Below, one piece after another: positions 26,419 through 34,682 of a stretch of DNA of 64,000 nt (its first letter is position 1; each line of letters starts with the position of its first letter). The notes under the pieces were generated by a model, which was not told the DNA's origin, ran no database searches, and saw nothing but the letters and a program-made list of their open reading frames with translations. The stretch is from Rhodopirellula sp. P2 (GTDB taxonomy: Bacteria; Planctomycetota; Planctomycetia; Pirellulales; Pirellulaceae). The stretch is taken from positions 3,081,001-3,145,000 of the forward strand of contig NZ_CP118225.1 of the NCBI RefSeq assembly GCF_028768465.1, read 5' to 3'. A program made the position numbers and the translations under genes.

Positions 26419-27234
26419 TCAACGCAAAACGACGAACGCCAAGGCCGCGACCAACAGCACCAACATCAGCACCAACGCGACGGTCGCGGCAATTCGTTTT
26501 CGCGATCGTTTGCGTTTGCTGGAATCAAGCGGGCCGCCTCGATTGAGAATGGCAACCTTGTCGCGATTTGCGGGGGCGTCCACCAACTTTCCGTCGACCA
26601 AGTGCGCGTTGCCTGGTGTCGCCAGAATGGCTTTGGGGGACGGGGTGCTCTCGATGACGGGACCCTTTTGTTTGAGCTGACGCAGGATTTCGCCAGCCGA
26701 CTTCCAATCGGGCCAACCGTCACGCCACAGCATTGCGGCATCGGCAATGCGGCCTTCCGTGATCCACTGCTTCATCGTCGGGCCATCCGCAGGGCCGTAC
26801 TGGCCGCCACTTGGCGGACGAACGTACCAGACCGCGGTGGAGTCACCGAGGATTGCATCGGGGCTGGAGGGAGCCGATTCGGCGGGAGTGGAGGTCTTCT
26901 CGGAGGCGGTTGCTTGGGTCTTGGGGCGTTCGATCGTGGTTGATCCGCCGGCAGCCGATGCGGAGAAAGAGCCATGCGCGGTGGATGAATCGGCTGCGTC
27001 GACTCCGGGATCCTGCTCCGAGGATTCCAGGACATCCGCCATCCTGTCAGAGTCCGACGTGGCTGGGGGATGACTTCCCGAGGAGTCTTCATCGACCGCG
27101 ATCGACTGGGGCTGATCTTGTGTGGGAATGCGAAACCGCACCGAGCACGCGGGGCAAACGCCCTGACGTCCGGCAAGTTCTGTCTTGATGTTCAGTCGCT
27201 TCCCACAGGCATGGCAAGCAAAACGAACGCCCAT
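26419..27234 (-). CDS. Zinc-ribbon/GYF_2-domain membrane protein
   Basis: The 271-residue protein begins with a short zinc ribbon (C-H-A-C-G-K-R then C-P-A-C-S-V-R-F) typical of planctomycete proteins. A disordered Ser/Thr/Pro-rich linker (about 45-140) follows, then a GYF_2 domain (W-Y-V-R-P-P-S-G-G-Q-Y-G-P then L-W-R-D-G-W-P-D-W-K-S) and a single C-terminal membrane helix (V-A-L-V-L-M-L-V-L-L-V-A-A-L-A-F). The topology suggests a tail-anchored protein with its interaction domains in the cytoplasm. GYF domains bind proline-rich peptides in eukaryotes; the bacterial role is unknown. ATG 27234 starts exactly at the zinc ribbon. It is convergent with opgH. Confidence 0.8.
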   Translation of the reverse strand: MGVRFACHACGKRLNIKTELAGRQGVCPACSVRFRIPTQDQPQSIAVDEDSSGSHPPATSDSDRMADVLESSEQDPGVDAADSSTAHGSFSASAAGGSTTIERPKTQATASEKTSTPAESAPSSPDAILGDSTAVWYVRPPSGGQYGPADGPTMKQWITEGRIADAAMLWRDGWPDWKSAGEILRQLKQKGPVIESTPSPKAILATPGNAHLVDGKLVDAPANRDKVAILNRGGPLDSSKRKRSRKRIAATVALVLMLVLLVAALAFVVLR

Positions 27235-27418
27235 AGAATCGTGGTCCGAATCGAGAAGAAGAAGAGCGAAGCTGAGACCAGAGGAACTCAACCGCCCCAC
27301 TATAATTGAAACCCGATTGCTCGTGCGAACGGTCGGATCACCGATCCGTGGTTGAGCGTGTCACCTTCTGGTCTCTTCGCCCTCCAAGCGGGAGGTTGAG
27401 GAGAATGGCAGGGCATCT

Positions 27419-28678
27419 TCAAGAAGGGGGGGGCGTGGGCAGTTCTGTCACGACGGCGTAGGTTTTCTTGCCGTTTCGCCCGATCCACAGCGCCAAGGGA
27501 GTCTCGCCACACTCGCGAAGTTTCTTCCCTAGTTTGGCGGGGTCGATGTCGACGCCCCGAACCTTGATGACCTCTGGATAGGCTTTCGCTTTTCGGAAGT
27601 ACCGTCGCAGTGCTCGGTCGTCGCAAGACAGCCGGTCGCGAATGCGGGCGACGACGGCGAGATGCTGGCAACTTGCCTGTGGAGTTGATGGATCACCCTC
27701 GGGAGCGGTCCAAGCCGCGGTCAAGAAACCTGACGGTCCACCCAGTGCTTGAGCATGGTGAGATCGAGCGAAGTGGTCGGTCAAGCCTGCCGCTCGGATG
27801 GCTCCGTCCGGATCAATCATCCAACTCTCGGCCGCCGAAGCGACCGAGGCGGGGACTGCCCAGTCACCCGATTGGGCAGCGTAGCACTGGATCGTGTCAT
27901 GCTTCAGGACGACGGCCGTTCGTCCGCCAACCTTCCAGGTGGCACCGTCCACTGAAACGGCGGGTGGCGTTGGGAGGGTGCCCCAAATGGCAGTTTGTTC
28001 ACGAACGCTTCCGCCGGAAGAAATCCACATCAGATGACAGGCCTCGGCGATGGACGATTCAAGTGTTGTTGCCGGCGCCATTTTCACCAAACCGCCTTGG
28101 ACTTGATTGAGGAGTTCCTCGGTGCGTTCCCAAGTTGGCAACCAGGCGTCGGGTTGAACGTGGCGTTGATTGTCGACGCGCCGATCAGGATCGATGTGAA
28201 GCCATTTCGATCCGTTCACAATATCGGCTGGTTCCGATTCCATCACGTCGAGGCAACGCAACTCAGCCTTCACGTTTGCGGTGCACAAGTTGGCTGCAGT
28301 GAAGGACAGGATGGATTCGCTGGCGTCGATGCCGGTGGCGGGACCGCGACGCGCCAAGGCGATCAGGTCGCCTCCGATTCCACAGCAGATGTCCGTCACC
28401 GGTTGATCGCCGAACCAGTTCGCTTTGAATTTCGCGACCTGCGACGTGGTGGATTGCTGGATCGCTCGTCGATTCACCCACCAAGATTCCCCTTCGCGAA
28501 GCGGTGGGCCGAGGGTTGCTGTGGCGCGGGTCTGCAATCCAGCGATATCCTTCAGAACCGCCTTGGTTCCACTGGGCAGCGTTTGCATCACCGGCGAATG
28601 CAAGCGATCGGCGATGCAGTCTCGCATTGCTTCACGCAATTTGTCCGTGACTTCCAGCTCAATGGGCGAAGTGGTCAC
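27419..28678 (-). CDS. Class I SAM-dependent methyltransferase (THUMP-like C-terminus)
   Basis: The 419-residue protein has an N-terminal helical region, a Rossmann methyltransferase core with motif I at D-I-C-C-G-I-G-G-D-L (SAM binding), the acidic loop G-I-D-A-S-E, and H-I-D-P-D-R-R-V near motif IV. The C-terminal part is THUMP-like (R-Y-F-R-K-A-K-A-Y-P-E-V-I-K-V-R-G-V), suggesting an RNA substrate, probably tRNA or rRNA. GTG 28678 is chosen because it overlaps the upstream TGA (GTGA, 28675-28678), the coupling pattern seen elsewhere here; the frame continues upstream to 28744 but would overlap the GTPase gene by 70 bases. Pairing with an MnmE-like gene supports RNA modification (inference). 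Confidence 0.8.
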   Translation of the reverse strand: MTTSPIELEVTDKLREAMRDCIADRLHSPVMQTLPSGTKAVLKDIAGLQTRATATLGPPLREGESWWVNRRAIQQSTTSQVAKFKANWFGDQPVTDICCGIGGDLIALARRGPATGIDASESILSFTAANLCTANVKAELRCLDVMESEPADIVNGSKWLHIDPDRRVDNQRHVQPDAWLPTWERTEELLNQVQGGLVKMAPATTLESSIAEACHLMWISSGGSVREQTAIWGTLPTPPAVSVDGATWKVGGRTAVVLKHDTIQCYAAQSGDWAVPASVASAAESWMIDPDGAIRAAGLTDHFARSHHAQALGGPSGFLTAAWTAPEGDPSTPQASCQHLAVVARIRDRLSCDDRALRRYFRKAKAYPEVIKVRGVDIDPAKLGKKLRECGETPLALWIGRNGKKTYAVVTELPTPPPS

Positions 28679-29889
28679 TGGGCGACTCCTGTCAGCAATT
28701 GTTTCAACGTTGCATTCGCAGCTTCCAACGAGTTGGATTGACACAGTTGCCGGATGCCATCGAGTTGTCGCTGGCAGATTGGCACGGGCGAATGACGGGG
28801 CGGAAGAGTCGACAACAGATGGCTGGCCAGCGTTTCCATCAGCTTCGCGACCCCAGGGTTGTCGTCATCGCTGGCGATGGTTTGATGCTCGATCATTGTG
28901 GTGGCCGATGTTTCGTTTTCCGTCAGCAGGTCCGCTTTGTTCAACACTTCCAAGACGTGCGTTTGATCCGAGATCGGGAGCTCGCTTCGAAATTTGGCCA
29001 GTTGATCCCAGGTCGAAGGTTGGCACACGATCAGCAGCAGGTCAGCGGTCTCGATCGCGAGTGAAGCGCGGCGAATGCCTTCTCGCTCGATCGATGCCCC
29101 AGACTCGGTCAAGTGCGCCGTTTCGCGAATGCCCGCGGTATCACTGAGCCGAACAGGAACACCCGCGATCACCGTGTCGCACTGCAAGACGTCTCGCGTC
29201 GTGCCAGCGGCGTCGTGCGTGATGCTGCGTCGAAAGCCGACGATCTGATTCATCAAACTGCTTTTGCCGACGTTGGGTGGACCCGCAAGAACCAACCGAC
29301 GCGGTTCGATCAAACGAACTCCCTTTTCGCCGCGGGAGCACACGGTCAGTGCTGCTTGGCGAAGTTGATCGAGCAAGGCCGTTTGTTGTGCTGGTGACTC
29401 GTGCGCGGAACTCGCGGATTCCAGGCAGTTGATCCAATGCTCGCACCACTGCCTCAACGCTCCTCGAATTTGATCCAGTGCAATCGCGGCTTGCTGCCCG
29501 GTCACGCATCTCTGCAAGACGCATTCTGCTTCGGTCACCATGATGGATTCGTTTTGACGCCAACGCGAGTCATCCACCGTGGCAACACCTCGGTCGTTCA
29601 GCGAAGCTAGGATTGCGCTGACAGCGGCTTCACCGCCGTGGCCATGGATTTCAAAACTGTCATCGGACATCGGGGTCAAAACAATCGATTCCCCCGGGAC
29701 GCCGTCGCTGCTTTTCCAGGTTCCGTAGCGAACCTGACCGGCCAACATCGTTGGCTGAGCGTTGGAGGCGGGAACAAAACAATCGTTCACGCACTGTGCC
29801 GCGAGCGGGCCTCGCAGACCGATCACCGCGACGGCGGACCGACCAACGCCCGTCAGTCGAGTGGCTAGGGTGTCGCAGTTGGATGTCAT
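28675..29889 (-). CDS. MnmE/TrmE-like tRNA modification GTPase, short form
   Basis: The 404-residue protein follows the MnmE plan: an N-terminal folate-binding-like domain (A-V-A-V-I-G-L-R-G-P start), a helical domain and an inserted G domain. The G domain shows G-P-P-N-V-G-K-S (203-210), T-H-D-A-A-G-T-T-R-D (225-234), D-T-A-G (250-253) and N-K-A-D (317-320). MnmE with MnmG modifies U34 of tRNAs. Oddly, it is about 50 residues shorter than usual and ends G-V-A-Q. The conserved C-terminal F-C-I-G-K with the functional Cys is absent. It may thus be a divergent paralogue with altered chemistry; a second canonical mnmE elsewhere in the genome would test that. Its stop is overlapped by the methyltransferase GTG. 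Confidence 0.8.
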   Translation of the reverse strand: MTSNCDTLATRLTGVGRSAVAVIGLRGPLAAQCVNDCFVPASNAQPTMLAGQVRYGTWKSSDGVPGESIVLTPMSDDSFEIHGHGGEAAVSAILASLNDRGVATVDDSRWRQNESIMVTEAECVLQRCVTGQQAAIALDQIRGALRQWCEHWINCLESASSAHESPAQQTALLDQLRQAALTVCSRGEKGVRLIEPRRLVLAGPPNVGKSSLMNQIVGFRRSITHDAAGTTRDVLQCDTVIAGVPVRLSDTAGIRETAHLTESGASIEREGIRRASLAIETADLLLIVCQPSTWDQLAKFRSELPISDQTHVLEVLNKADLLTENETSATTMIEHQTIASDDDNPGVAKLMETLASHLLSTLPPRHSPVPICQRQLDGIRQLCQSNSLEAANATLKQLLTGVAQ

Positions 29890-29911
29890 GGATGCGAGTG
29901 GGATTTGTCTG

Positions 29912-30310
29912 TCATTGGGAAAGGCGGAGGGACCAATCTCGCACGATGGGTTGGATGGCGATCAGGTCGGTGAGTTCAGCAACGGTCAAGCGAACGCCGA
30001 ATCGCTGGAGAACCGAACGTTCCGCATCGGACCATTGACCTGCCGCGATGTAAAGGCGATGCCTCGCGTGCGCCGCGGGCGAGCCGAGCCATTGGGTCAA
30101 CTCCAGGATCCCCGTTGGGACACCAGCCCAGAGGACAACTTCGGCGATCGGAGTCGGTTGGGTGCGGAGATTCCGTTTGCGGAGTGGCAGTTCACGGAGC
30201 GAGGCAAAACGCTCCGGATGGAAATCGGCGGCCCACATCACGCTCACCGCATCGAACCAACGTTCGGACTCGGGACCGGTGATCCAAAGTTTGGTTTCCA
30301 CGGCGATCAT
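29912..30310 (-). CDS. Hypothetical protein coupled to degenerate AAA regulator
   Basis: I do not recognise this 132-residue cytoplasmic protein. It contains several Trp residues (L-W-I-T-G-P-E-S-E-R-W-F and M-W-A-A-D-F-H-P-E-R-F), a basic stretch (L-R-K-R-N-L-R) and a leucine-rich C-terminus; no membrane segment or metal motif is seen. It starts within the stop of the preceding regulator gene (ATGA at 30307-30310), so the two are made together. It is followed after 22 bases by the MnmE-like gene on the same strand. A partner of the regulator is plausible by position only. Confidence 0.65.
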   Translation of the reverse strand: MIAVETKLWITGPESERWFDAVSVMWAADFHPERFASLRELPLRKRNLRTQPTPIAEVVLWAGVPTGILELTQWLGSPAAHARHRLYIAAGQWSDAERSVLQRFGVRLTVAELTDLIAIQPIVRDWSLRLSQ

Positions 30311-31803
30311 CCGTCGAGTTTCCGGAGCAACCGTGCACGGCTGATTCCGAGTCGGCGAGCCGCTTCGGCTTTGTTGCCTTCGGCCGCGTTCATCGCTCGG
30401 TCGATCAACTCGCGTTCGTATTTCTGAACGGCTTCGTCCAGCGAATGGATTCGGAAGTTGCTGTCGTTGTTGTCGGGTTCCGATTTCTTTTCGGAGCTCA
30501 GGTTGGGACCGACGCGATAGGAGCGAATGACCAACGGCAAGTGTTCGCGACCGATCCGATCTCCTACGACACGACCAAGGGCCGATGTCATGGCTTCGGC
30601 CAGTTCGTCAAAATCGTTGGGCCAAGGGTAAAGTGTCAACGCATCCAATGCATCGCGTCCCAGGCGTGGCAGCTCCCTCTTCGTGCTTTGCTTTCGCGAC
30701 TGATTCGATCGATGGGCCTCGTGAAGCAATGCCAACGCCAGGGCCGGGATGTCCTCGCGGCGATCCTGCAAGCGAGGGATCGTGATTGGCATCGCGCACA
30801 TCAGATTCAGAAGCGGTTTGGCGATGCCGGTGACCGCCTGAGGCACGTGAGTCAGTTCGGCAATTTGTGCGTCCAAAGGATCGACGGTTGGATTGGTTTT
30901 GCTCTGAGTCTCCATGACTCGAGCTGGATCCAGCAAACCGATCAGACGGAGGTGATCACCAAACACTTCCACCCACTGAGTCAGTTTCAACTGAGCGTCG
31001 TCGGGCATTTCGTCCAAGCGTTCAATCAACAACGTGGCGTCACCGCGACCTGACTCGCTGCGGTTGATTGAATGGATCGCGGGTGCCGCATAGGCTTCCA
31101 GCAGTTCCGCATCCATCAAGGCACCGTCGACGATGGTCAGTGATTCATCGGGGGTCGATGCGTCATGAAGCCACAGTGCGAGCTCACGACTGCTGGCGTT
31201 GGTGTTCGTGAACAAACCCAAGTGGCAACGCATGGAGGTCGCGGCGGTCACGCGCCGACGGAGCAGTTCGGCGGCGTCAGATTCGCCGGCCAACAAAATG
31301 TCCGCGGTGCGGGCGTTGGACGAACGGTGCTTCGCAATCAATTCGCGAAGCTGAGACTCCTGACGCAGACCGCCTTCGCCAAGCCAATCCGCGAGCGGCA
31401 CGTCGCTGTCGCGGAGGAATTCGCCCAGGCAGCCCAGGGTGTAGCCGCTGGTGCCGAGCGAAACCCAGTGAGCGACCGCGGTGAGGGCTTCCTCTGAACG
31501 AGAGCCAGAACCTTCGCCCCGATGCGGAGAGTGGTTCCCCGCTTGGATCAGCGTGATCCGTCGCGTCTGGTGACTGCGAAAGCGAATCGATGGGTCGGGG
31601 CGGAGTGCGTCGACCCAGTGTTCCGGCAGTGTCTGGACTGCTTGTGAGTCAGCGGTCTCGTTGGATTTCCCCAGCCATTCCGCCAGTGCCGGCGAAAAAT
31701 GAATCAGCTCACCGGCAGCGTCGATGATCCACACGCGAGCGGTGGATGCATCGAGCTGTTTGATGAGCGATTTGGGGCGGGACGGTCGACTAGAACGTGT
31801 CAA
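30307..31803 (-). CDS. Degenerate sigma54-activator-like protein (PAS - AAA-like - Fis HTH)
   Basis: The 498-residue protein has the layout of a bacterial enhancer-binding protein: an N-terminal PAS-like region (V-W-I-I-D-A-A-G-E-L-I-H-F-S-P-A-L-A), an AAA+-like centre and a C-terminal Fis helix-turn-helix (A-A-E-G-N-K-A-E-A-A-R-R-L-G-I-S-R-A-R-L-L). R-L-Q-D-R-R-E-D-I-P-A-L-A and L-Y-P-W-P-N-D-F-D-E-L match the conserved late AAA motifs. However, the Walker A GETGTGKE and the sigma54-contacting GAFTGA loop are absent, so it probably does not hydrolyse ATP or activate sigma54. TTG 31803 overlaps the upstream gene's stop by 14 bases, supporting coupling; no ATG fits better. Confidence 0.75.
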   Translation of the reverse strand: MTRSSRPSRPKSLIKQLDASTARVWIIDAAGELIHFSPALAEWLGKSNETADSQAVQTLPEHWVDALRPDPSIRFRSHQTRRITLIQAGNHSPHRGEGSGSRSEEALTAVAHWVSLGTSGYTLGCLGEFLRDSDVPLADWLGEGGLRQESQLRELIAKHRSSNARTADILLAGESDAAELLRRRVTAATSMRCHLGLFTNTNASSRELALWLHDASTPDESLTIVDGALMDAELLEAYAAPAIHSINRSESGRGDATLLIERLDEMPDDAQLKLTQWVEVFGDHLRLIGLLDPARVMETQSKTNPTVDPLDAQIAELTHVPQAVTGIAKPLLNLMCAMPITIPRLQDRREDIPALALALLHEAHRSNQSRKQSTKRELPRLGRDALDALTLYPWPNDFDELAEAMTSALGRVVGDRIGREHLPLVIRSYRVGPNLSSEKKSEPDNNDSNFRIHSLDEAVQKYERELIDRAMNAAEGNKAEAARRLGISRARLLRKLDG

Positions 31804-32200
31804 GAATGAAGTGGTGTCCTTTGTGGAACCGGCGATTGCTGGGGTAGTAGTTGTGCCAGCTCTTATTGTAGACGGGAATTCTCATTTCCGTGGGGTAGCG
31901 ATGGTACAAGCTATCGCTGCTTTTGTAGTAGTCTTGGCCCCAAAAGTTCTGGGGGTAGTAGACGTAGGGGTAGTGGTACATCCGGTTCCAATCGGTGTTG
32001 GCGGCGGATGAGCCCCAGCTTTGACCATAGGCACGCTGGCCTTGGTAGCCCATTTGTCCCATCCCGTTGGGAAGGGTTCCACCGGCTCCCATCGCCACGG
32101 GGGCACCATGCCCCTGGGCTGCAGCTTGAGGCGAATCGCAGGCAAAGCCTACAAAGAAAACAGCCGCTGCTGCGGCCAAAATGGTAGCTCGTTGGTACAT
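31790..32200 (-). CDS. Secreted Tyr/His/Asn-rich small protein
   Basis: The 136-residue protein has a signal peptide (M-Y-Q-R-A-T-I-L-A-A-A-A-A-V-F-F-V-G-F-A, with Cys after it) and a mature part rich in Gly, Tyr, His and Asn. Characteristic tracts are N-R-M-Y-H-Y-P-Y-V-Y-Y-P-Q-N-F-W-G, Y-H-R-Y-P-T-E-M-R-I-P-V-Y-N and S-N-R-R-F-H-K-G-H-H-F-I. I recall such Y-H-Y-P-Y-V-Y-Y-P-Q-N-F proteins as a recurrent planctomycete family without known function. ATG 32200 is chosen because the signal peptide begins there; a longer frame to 32314 is open. It overlaps the following regulator gene by 14 bases. Confidence 0.75.
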   Translation of the reverse strand: MYQRATILAAAAAVFFVGFACDSPQAAAQGHGAPVAMGAGGTLPNGMGQMGYQGQRAYGQSWGSSAANTDWNRMYHYPYVYYPQNFWGQDYYKSSDSLYHRYPTEMRIPVYNKSWHNYYPSNRRFHKGHHFILDTF

Positions 32201-32349
32201 TCCGACATTCCCCCCCGGGTATGAATCGCGTTTGGCGATGGATCTTTTGATCACGTGGTTTTCCCGCGTGGAGTGGTCCACACCGGTTTCATCGGAGTTA
32301 TCGGCACAACCCACCGATCAGGATGAGTCGTTTCGTTTCCGATTGTCGG

Positions 32350-32375
32350 TCCAGATGTTAGAATTTTGATCTGGA
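32350..32375. promoter_or_regulatory. Inverted repeat upstream of CPFC protein gene
   Basis: TCCAGAT (32350-32356) and ATCTGGA (32369-32375) form a 7-bp dyad around an AT-rich centre, about 100 bases before the start at 32478, with a third half-site (AATCTGGA) near 32393. It could be an operator in the divergent spacer 32201-32477. Confidence 0.3.
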
Positions 32376-32477
32376 GCGGTTTGAACACCGTCCAATCTGG
32401 AGCGTAGACTCTGGTTCATCTCGGACACGGAACGTCCTCGATTTCCCTCCCGTCACCCACCCACCTGTTGTGAATTC

Positions 32478-33635
32478 ATGACCACTCTGAAAACTCGTGT
32501 CCTCGTTGGCATGATGGTGCTCGGAACGCTGTTGACCGGTCCGCTCGCGTCCGCTTGCCCGTTTTGCAGTGCCGTGTCGCAAACGCTCCGGCAGGAGATG
32601 GAGGTGATGGACGCGGTGGTTGTCGCAACGGCGTTGCAGAGCGATCTGACACGCAATGCCGACACCGGAGAGGTCAAGATGCGAATCGAGACCGTGCTCA
32701 AAGGCGGCGAGCACGTGGAAGTCGGCCAAACCGTCACCGCGGTTTACTTTGGTGATGTGGCCAAGGGACGCCGGTTCATGCTCAGCGGGGTCGATCCCCG
32801 GGACATGCAGTGGTCTTGCCTGCCACTGAACCCCAAAAGCGAAAAGTACCTGGAAAGCATCACCCAGTTGGCCGACAAAGAGCCGTCCGAGCGGCTGTTG
32901 TTCTATTACGACTACCTGCAAGACGAAGACTCGATGTTGTCGCGGGATGCGTACGACGAGTTCGCCACCACACCGTATGAAGAAATCAGAAAGATCGAAT
33001 CCGCTTTGGATCACGACGCTTTGGTCAGTTGGATCCAAGACCCCGAGATGTCCCCCGAACGCAAACGCATGTACTTGACGTTGCTGGGCATCTGCGGCGG
33101 CGAAGAAGACCTGCCGATGCTGGAATCAATGCTGAGAAGCACTCAAAAGAGCTCGCGGTCAGGGCTCGATGCTTTGATCGCCTGCTACCTGACCTTGGGG
33201 GGAGAGAAAGGCTTGTCCGTCATCGATGAGCTGTTCCTGGAGAACCAGCAAGCCTCTTACGCGGACACCTATGCGGCCATCATGGCGCTGCGGTTTCACG
33301 GCAGTGAAGGTGGGGTGATCGCTCGCAGTGCCTTGGTTCCCTCGCTGCACCACATTCTCGAACGACCCGATTTGGCGGACTTGGTGATTCCCGATTTGGC
33401 TCGTTGGAACGACTGGAGCCAAATCGCTCGGATCAAGCAATTGTTCCTGGACGCGGACGCTGAGAACAATTGGGTTCGGGTTCCCGCTGTGAATTACTTG
33501 CGAGCGTGTCCGAAACCTGAGGCCGCTGAGGCCATCAAAGAGCTCGAGAAAGTGGATCCCGATAGCGTGCGCCGGGCCAACACTTTCTTTGCCGTTCCCA
33601 AACCATCTGCGAACGTGAAACCCGTCGCGCAGTGA
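32478..33635 (+). CDS. Secreted CPFC-motif protein with helical repeats
   Basis: The 385-residue exported protein has a signal peptide (V-L-V-G-M-M-V-L-G-T-L-L-T-G) followed at once by S-A-C-P-F-C-S-A-V. This Cys-Pro-Phe-Cys pair is recurrent after signal peptides in planctomycete proteins and might bind a metal or act as a redox centre. Residues about 35-110 form a beta-rich domain, and 150-360 form helical HEAT-like repeats (S-G-L-D-A-L-I-A-C-Y-L-T-L-G-G). Function is unknown. It is divergent from the Tyr-rich secreted gene and convergent with the lipase gene. Confidence 0.7.
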   Translation: MTTLKTRVLVGMMVLGTLLTGPLASACPFCSAVSQTLRQEMEVMDAVVVATALQSDLTRNADTGEVKMRIETVLKGGEHVEVGQTVTAVYFGDVAKGRRFMLSGVDPRDMQWSCLPLNPKSEKYLESITQLADKEPSERLLFYYDYLQDEDSMLSRDAYDEFATTPYEEIRKIESALDHDALVSWIQDPEMSPERKRMYLTLLGICGGEEDLPMLESMLRSTQKSSRSGLDALIACYLTLGGEKGLSVIDELFLENQQASYADTYAAIMALRFHGSEGGVIARSALVPSLHHILERPDLADLVIPDLARWNDWSQIARIKQLFLDADAENNWVRVPAVNYLRACPKPEAAEAIKELEKVDPDSVRRANTFFAVPKPSANVKPVAQ

Positions 33636-33649
33636 CCCGTTGACCTGTC

Positions 33650-34432
33650 TCAGGCCGCTCGGCGACCGTTCGATGCAGAGTGCTCGGTGACAGTGGTGTC
33701 ATGGGCATGGGACAAAGGCTGGAACGGGATCGTCGGTCCGGCCGTTTCGTGAGCATCGCTTTCGTGCAATTGCCCGCGTTCCAAGAATCGAAGCGTCATC
33801 TCAATCGCCTGAGGATGCTGAACCAATCGCTGGTGCGAGGTTGGAACCACGGCATGGTCCCTTTGCCCGTCCAAGTGAGTCGCAGTCTGAGAAACGATCC
33901 AGTCGTTCTGGGCCGCGATCACGCCCACGTCGAATCGCTGAAGGCGAGGCAGCCGATTGACCAGGCTGTCCTCTTTCTCGGACAGTTCGACGAGTTGCGG
34001 GAATTGACTGGCAAAGGGGCCCAGCGGAAGCCGCGTGAGCCAGGATCCCTTGTTCGGTGGCGCCAGCATCAGCAATCGCCCGCACTGATTTTTGGCGAGC
34101 GTTTCCATTCGAGACTGCGCGATCGCAGCACGCACAATGATGCCGCCCATGCTGTGCGCGACAAAGTGGATTCGGCGGATGTCCGGTCGAGCCATCGCTG
34201 CCTGAATCAATCCCACCAGTCGGCTGGCGTGTGACAGGATCGAGCCTCGCAGGCTGGGGTATTCCCACACCGCACATTCATAGCCAGCCGTTGTCAAAAG
34301 ATCCGCGATGGGGTCCAGACTTTGACCGCTGGACAAAAAGCCATGCGTCGCGATCACCATGTCGTGGTGGACGTGGTTCTTGCCGTTTGCAATTTTGAGG
34401 GTGTGCCGATCCATAAGCGTGTTATCGGTCAC
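33650..34432 (-). CDS. Alpha/beta hydrolase, lipase-like
   Basis: The 260-residue protein belongs to the alpha/beta-hydrolase fold: an oxyanion H-G-F after strand 3 (A-T-H-G-F-L-S), the nucleophile elbow A-H-S-M-G-G (S94), a probable acid in A-A-Q-N-D-W, and a candidate His in P-T-S-H-Q-R. This pattern resembles bacterial triacylglycerol lipases of the PGAP1/LipA type. No signal peptide is visible, so it may be cytoplasmic. The first codon is GTG 34432; ATG 34414 is an in-frame alternative, and neither has a convincing ribosome site. It is the first gene after the cbb3 cluster on the same strand, 31 bases beyond ccoS, but is not functionally connected. Confidence 0.75.
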   Translation of the reverse strand: MTDNTLMDRHTLKIANGKNHVHHDMVIATHGFLSSGQSLDPIADLLTTAGYECAVWEYPSLRGSILSHASRLVGLIQAAMARPDIRRIHFVAHSMGGIIVRAAIAQSRMETLAKNQCGRLLMLAPPNKGSWLTRLPLGPFASQFPQLVELSEKEDSLVNRLPRLQRFDVGVIAAQNDWIVSQTATHLDGQRDHAVVPTSHQRLVQHPQAIEMTLRFLERGQLHESDAHETAGPTIPFQPLSHAHDTTVTEHSASNGRRAA

Positions 34433-34463
34433 GCCCTCGCCAAATTTTGCTCAAAATTCAGGG

Positions 34464-34682
34464 CTAACGACCCTGGGAGGTTTGGGGTGGATCGGTAGCT
34501 TGGTCGGCACTTGGTTCGCTTGCTTGGCGAGCCCTGGGCGGACTGTCCTCATCAATCAGGATTCGGACAGCGGGTGATTCCAGGTCGTCGTACTGACCGC
34601 CCCGGATGCACATAATGCACGCAAACATTCCCCCAGCGCCAAGCAGCAGTGCCAATGGCAGCGCAATGAAGAGAACACTCAT
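34464..34682 (-). CDS. ccoS: cbb3 oxidase maturation protein CcoS
   Basis: The 72-residue single-pass membrane protein matches CcoS: N-terminal helix M-S-V-L-F-I-A-L-P-L-A-L-L-L-G-A followed by R-G-G-Q-Y-D-D-L-E-S-P-A-V-R-I-L. CcoS is needed for cofactor insertion into the cbb3 oxidase. The start ATG 34682 overlaps the ccoI stop (ATGA), and it closes the cco operon. The C-terminal tail is longer and more polar than in proteobacteria. Confidence 0.9.
   Translation of the reverse strand: MSVLFIALPLALLLGAGGMFACIMCIRGGQYDDLESPAVRILIDEDSPPRARQASEPSADQATDPPQTSQGR

Noticed and set aside
27419-28744. Longer form of the methyltransferase starting at 28744
   Set aside because: It would overlap the GTPase gene by 70 bases. 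The GTG at 28678 gives the 4-base overlap used repeatedly in this window.
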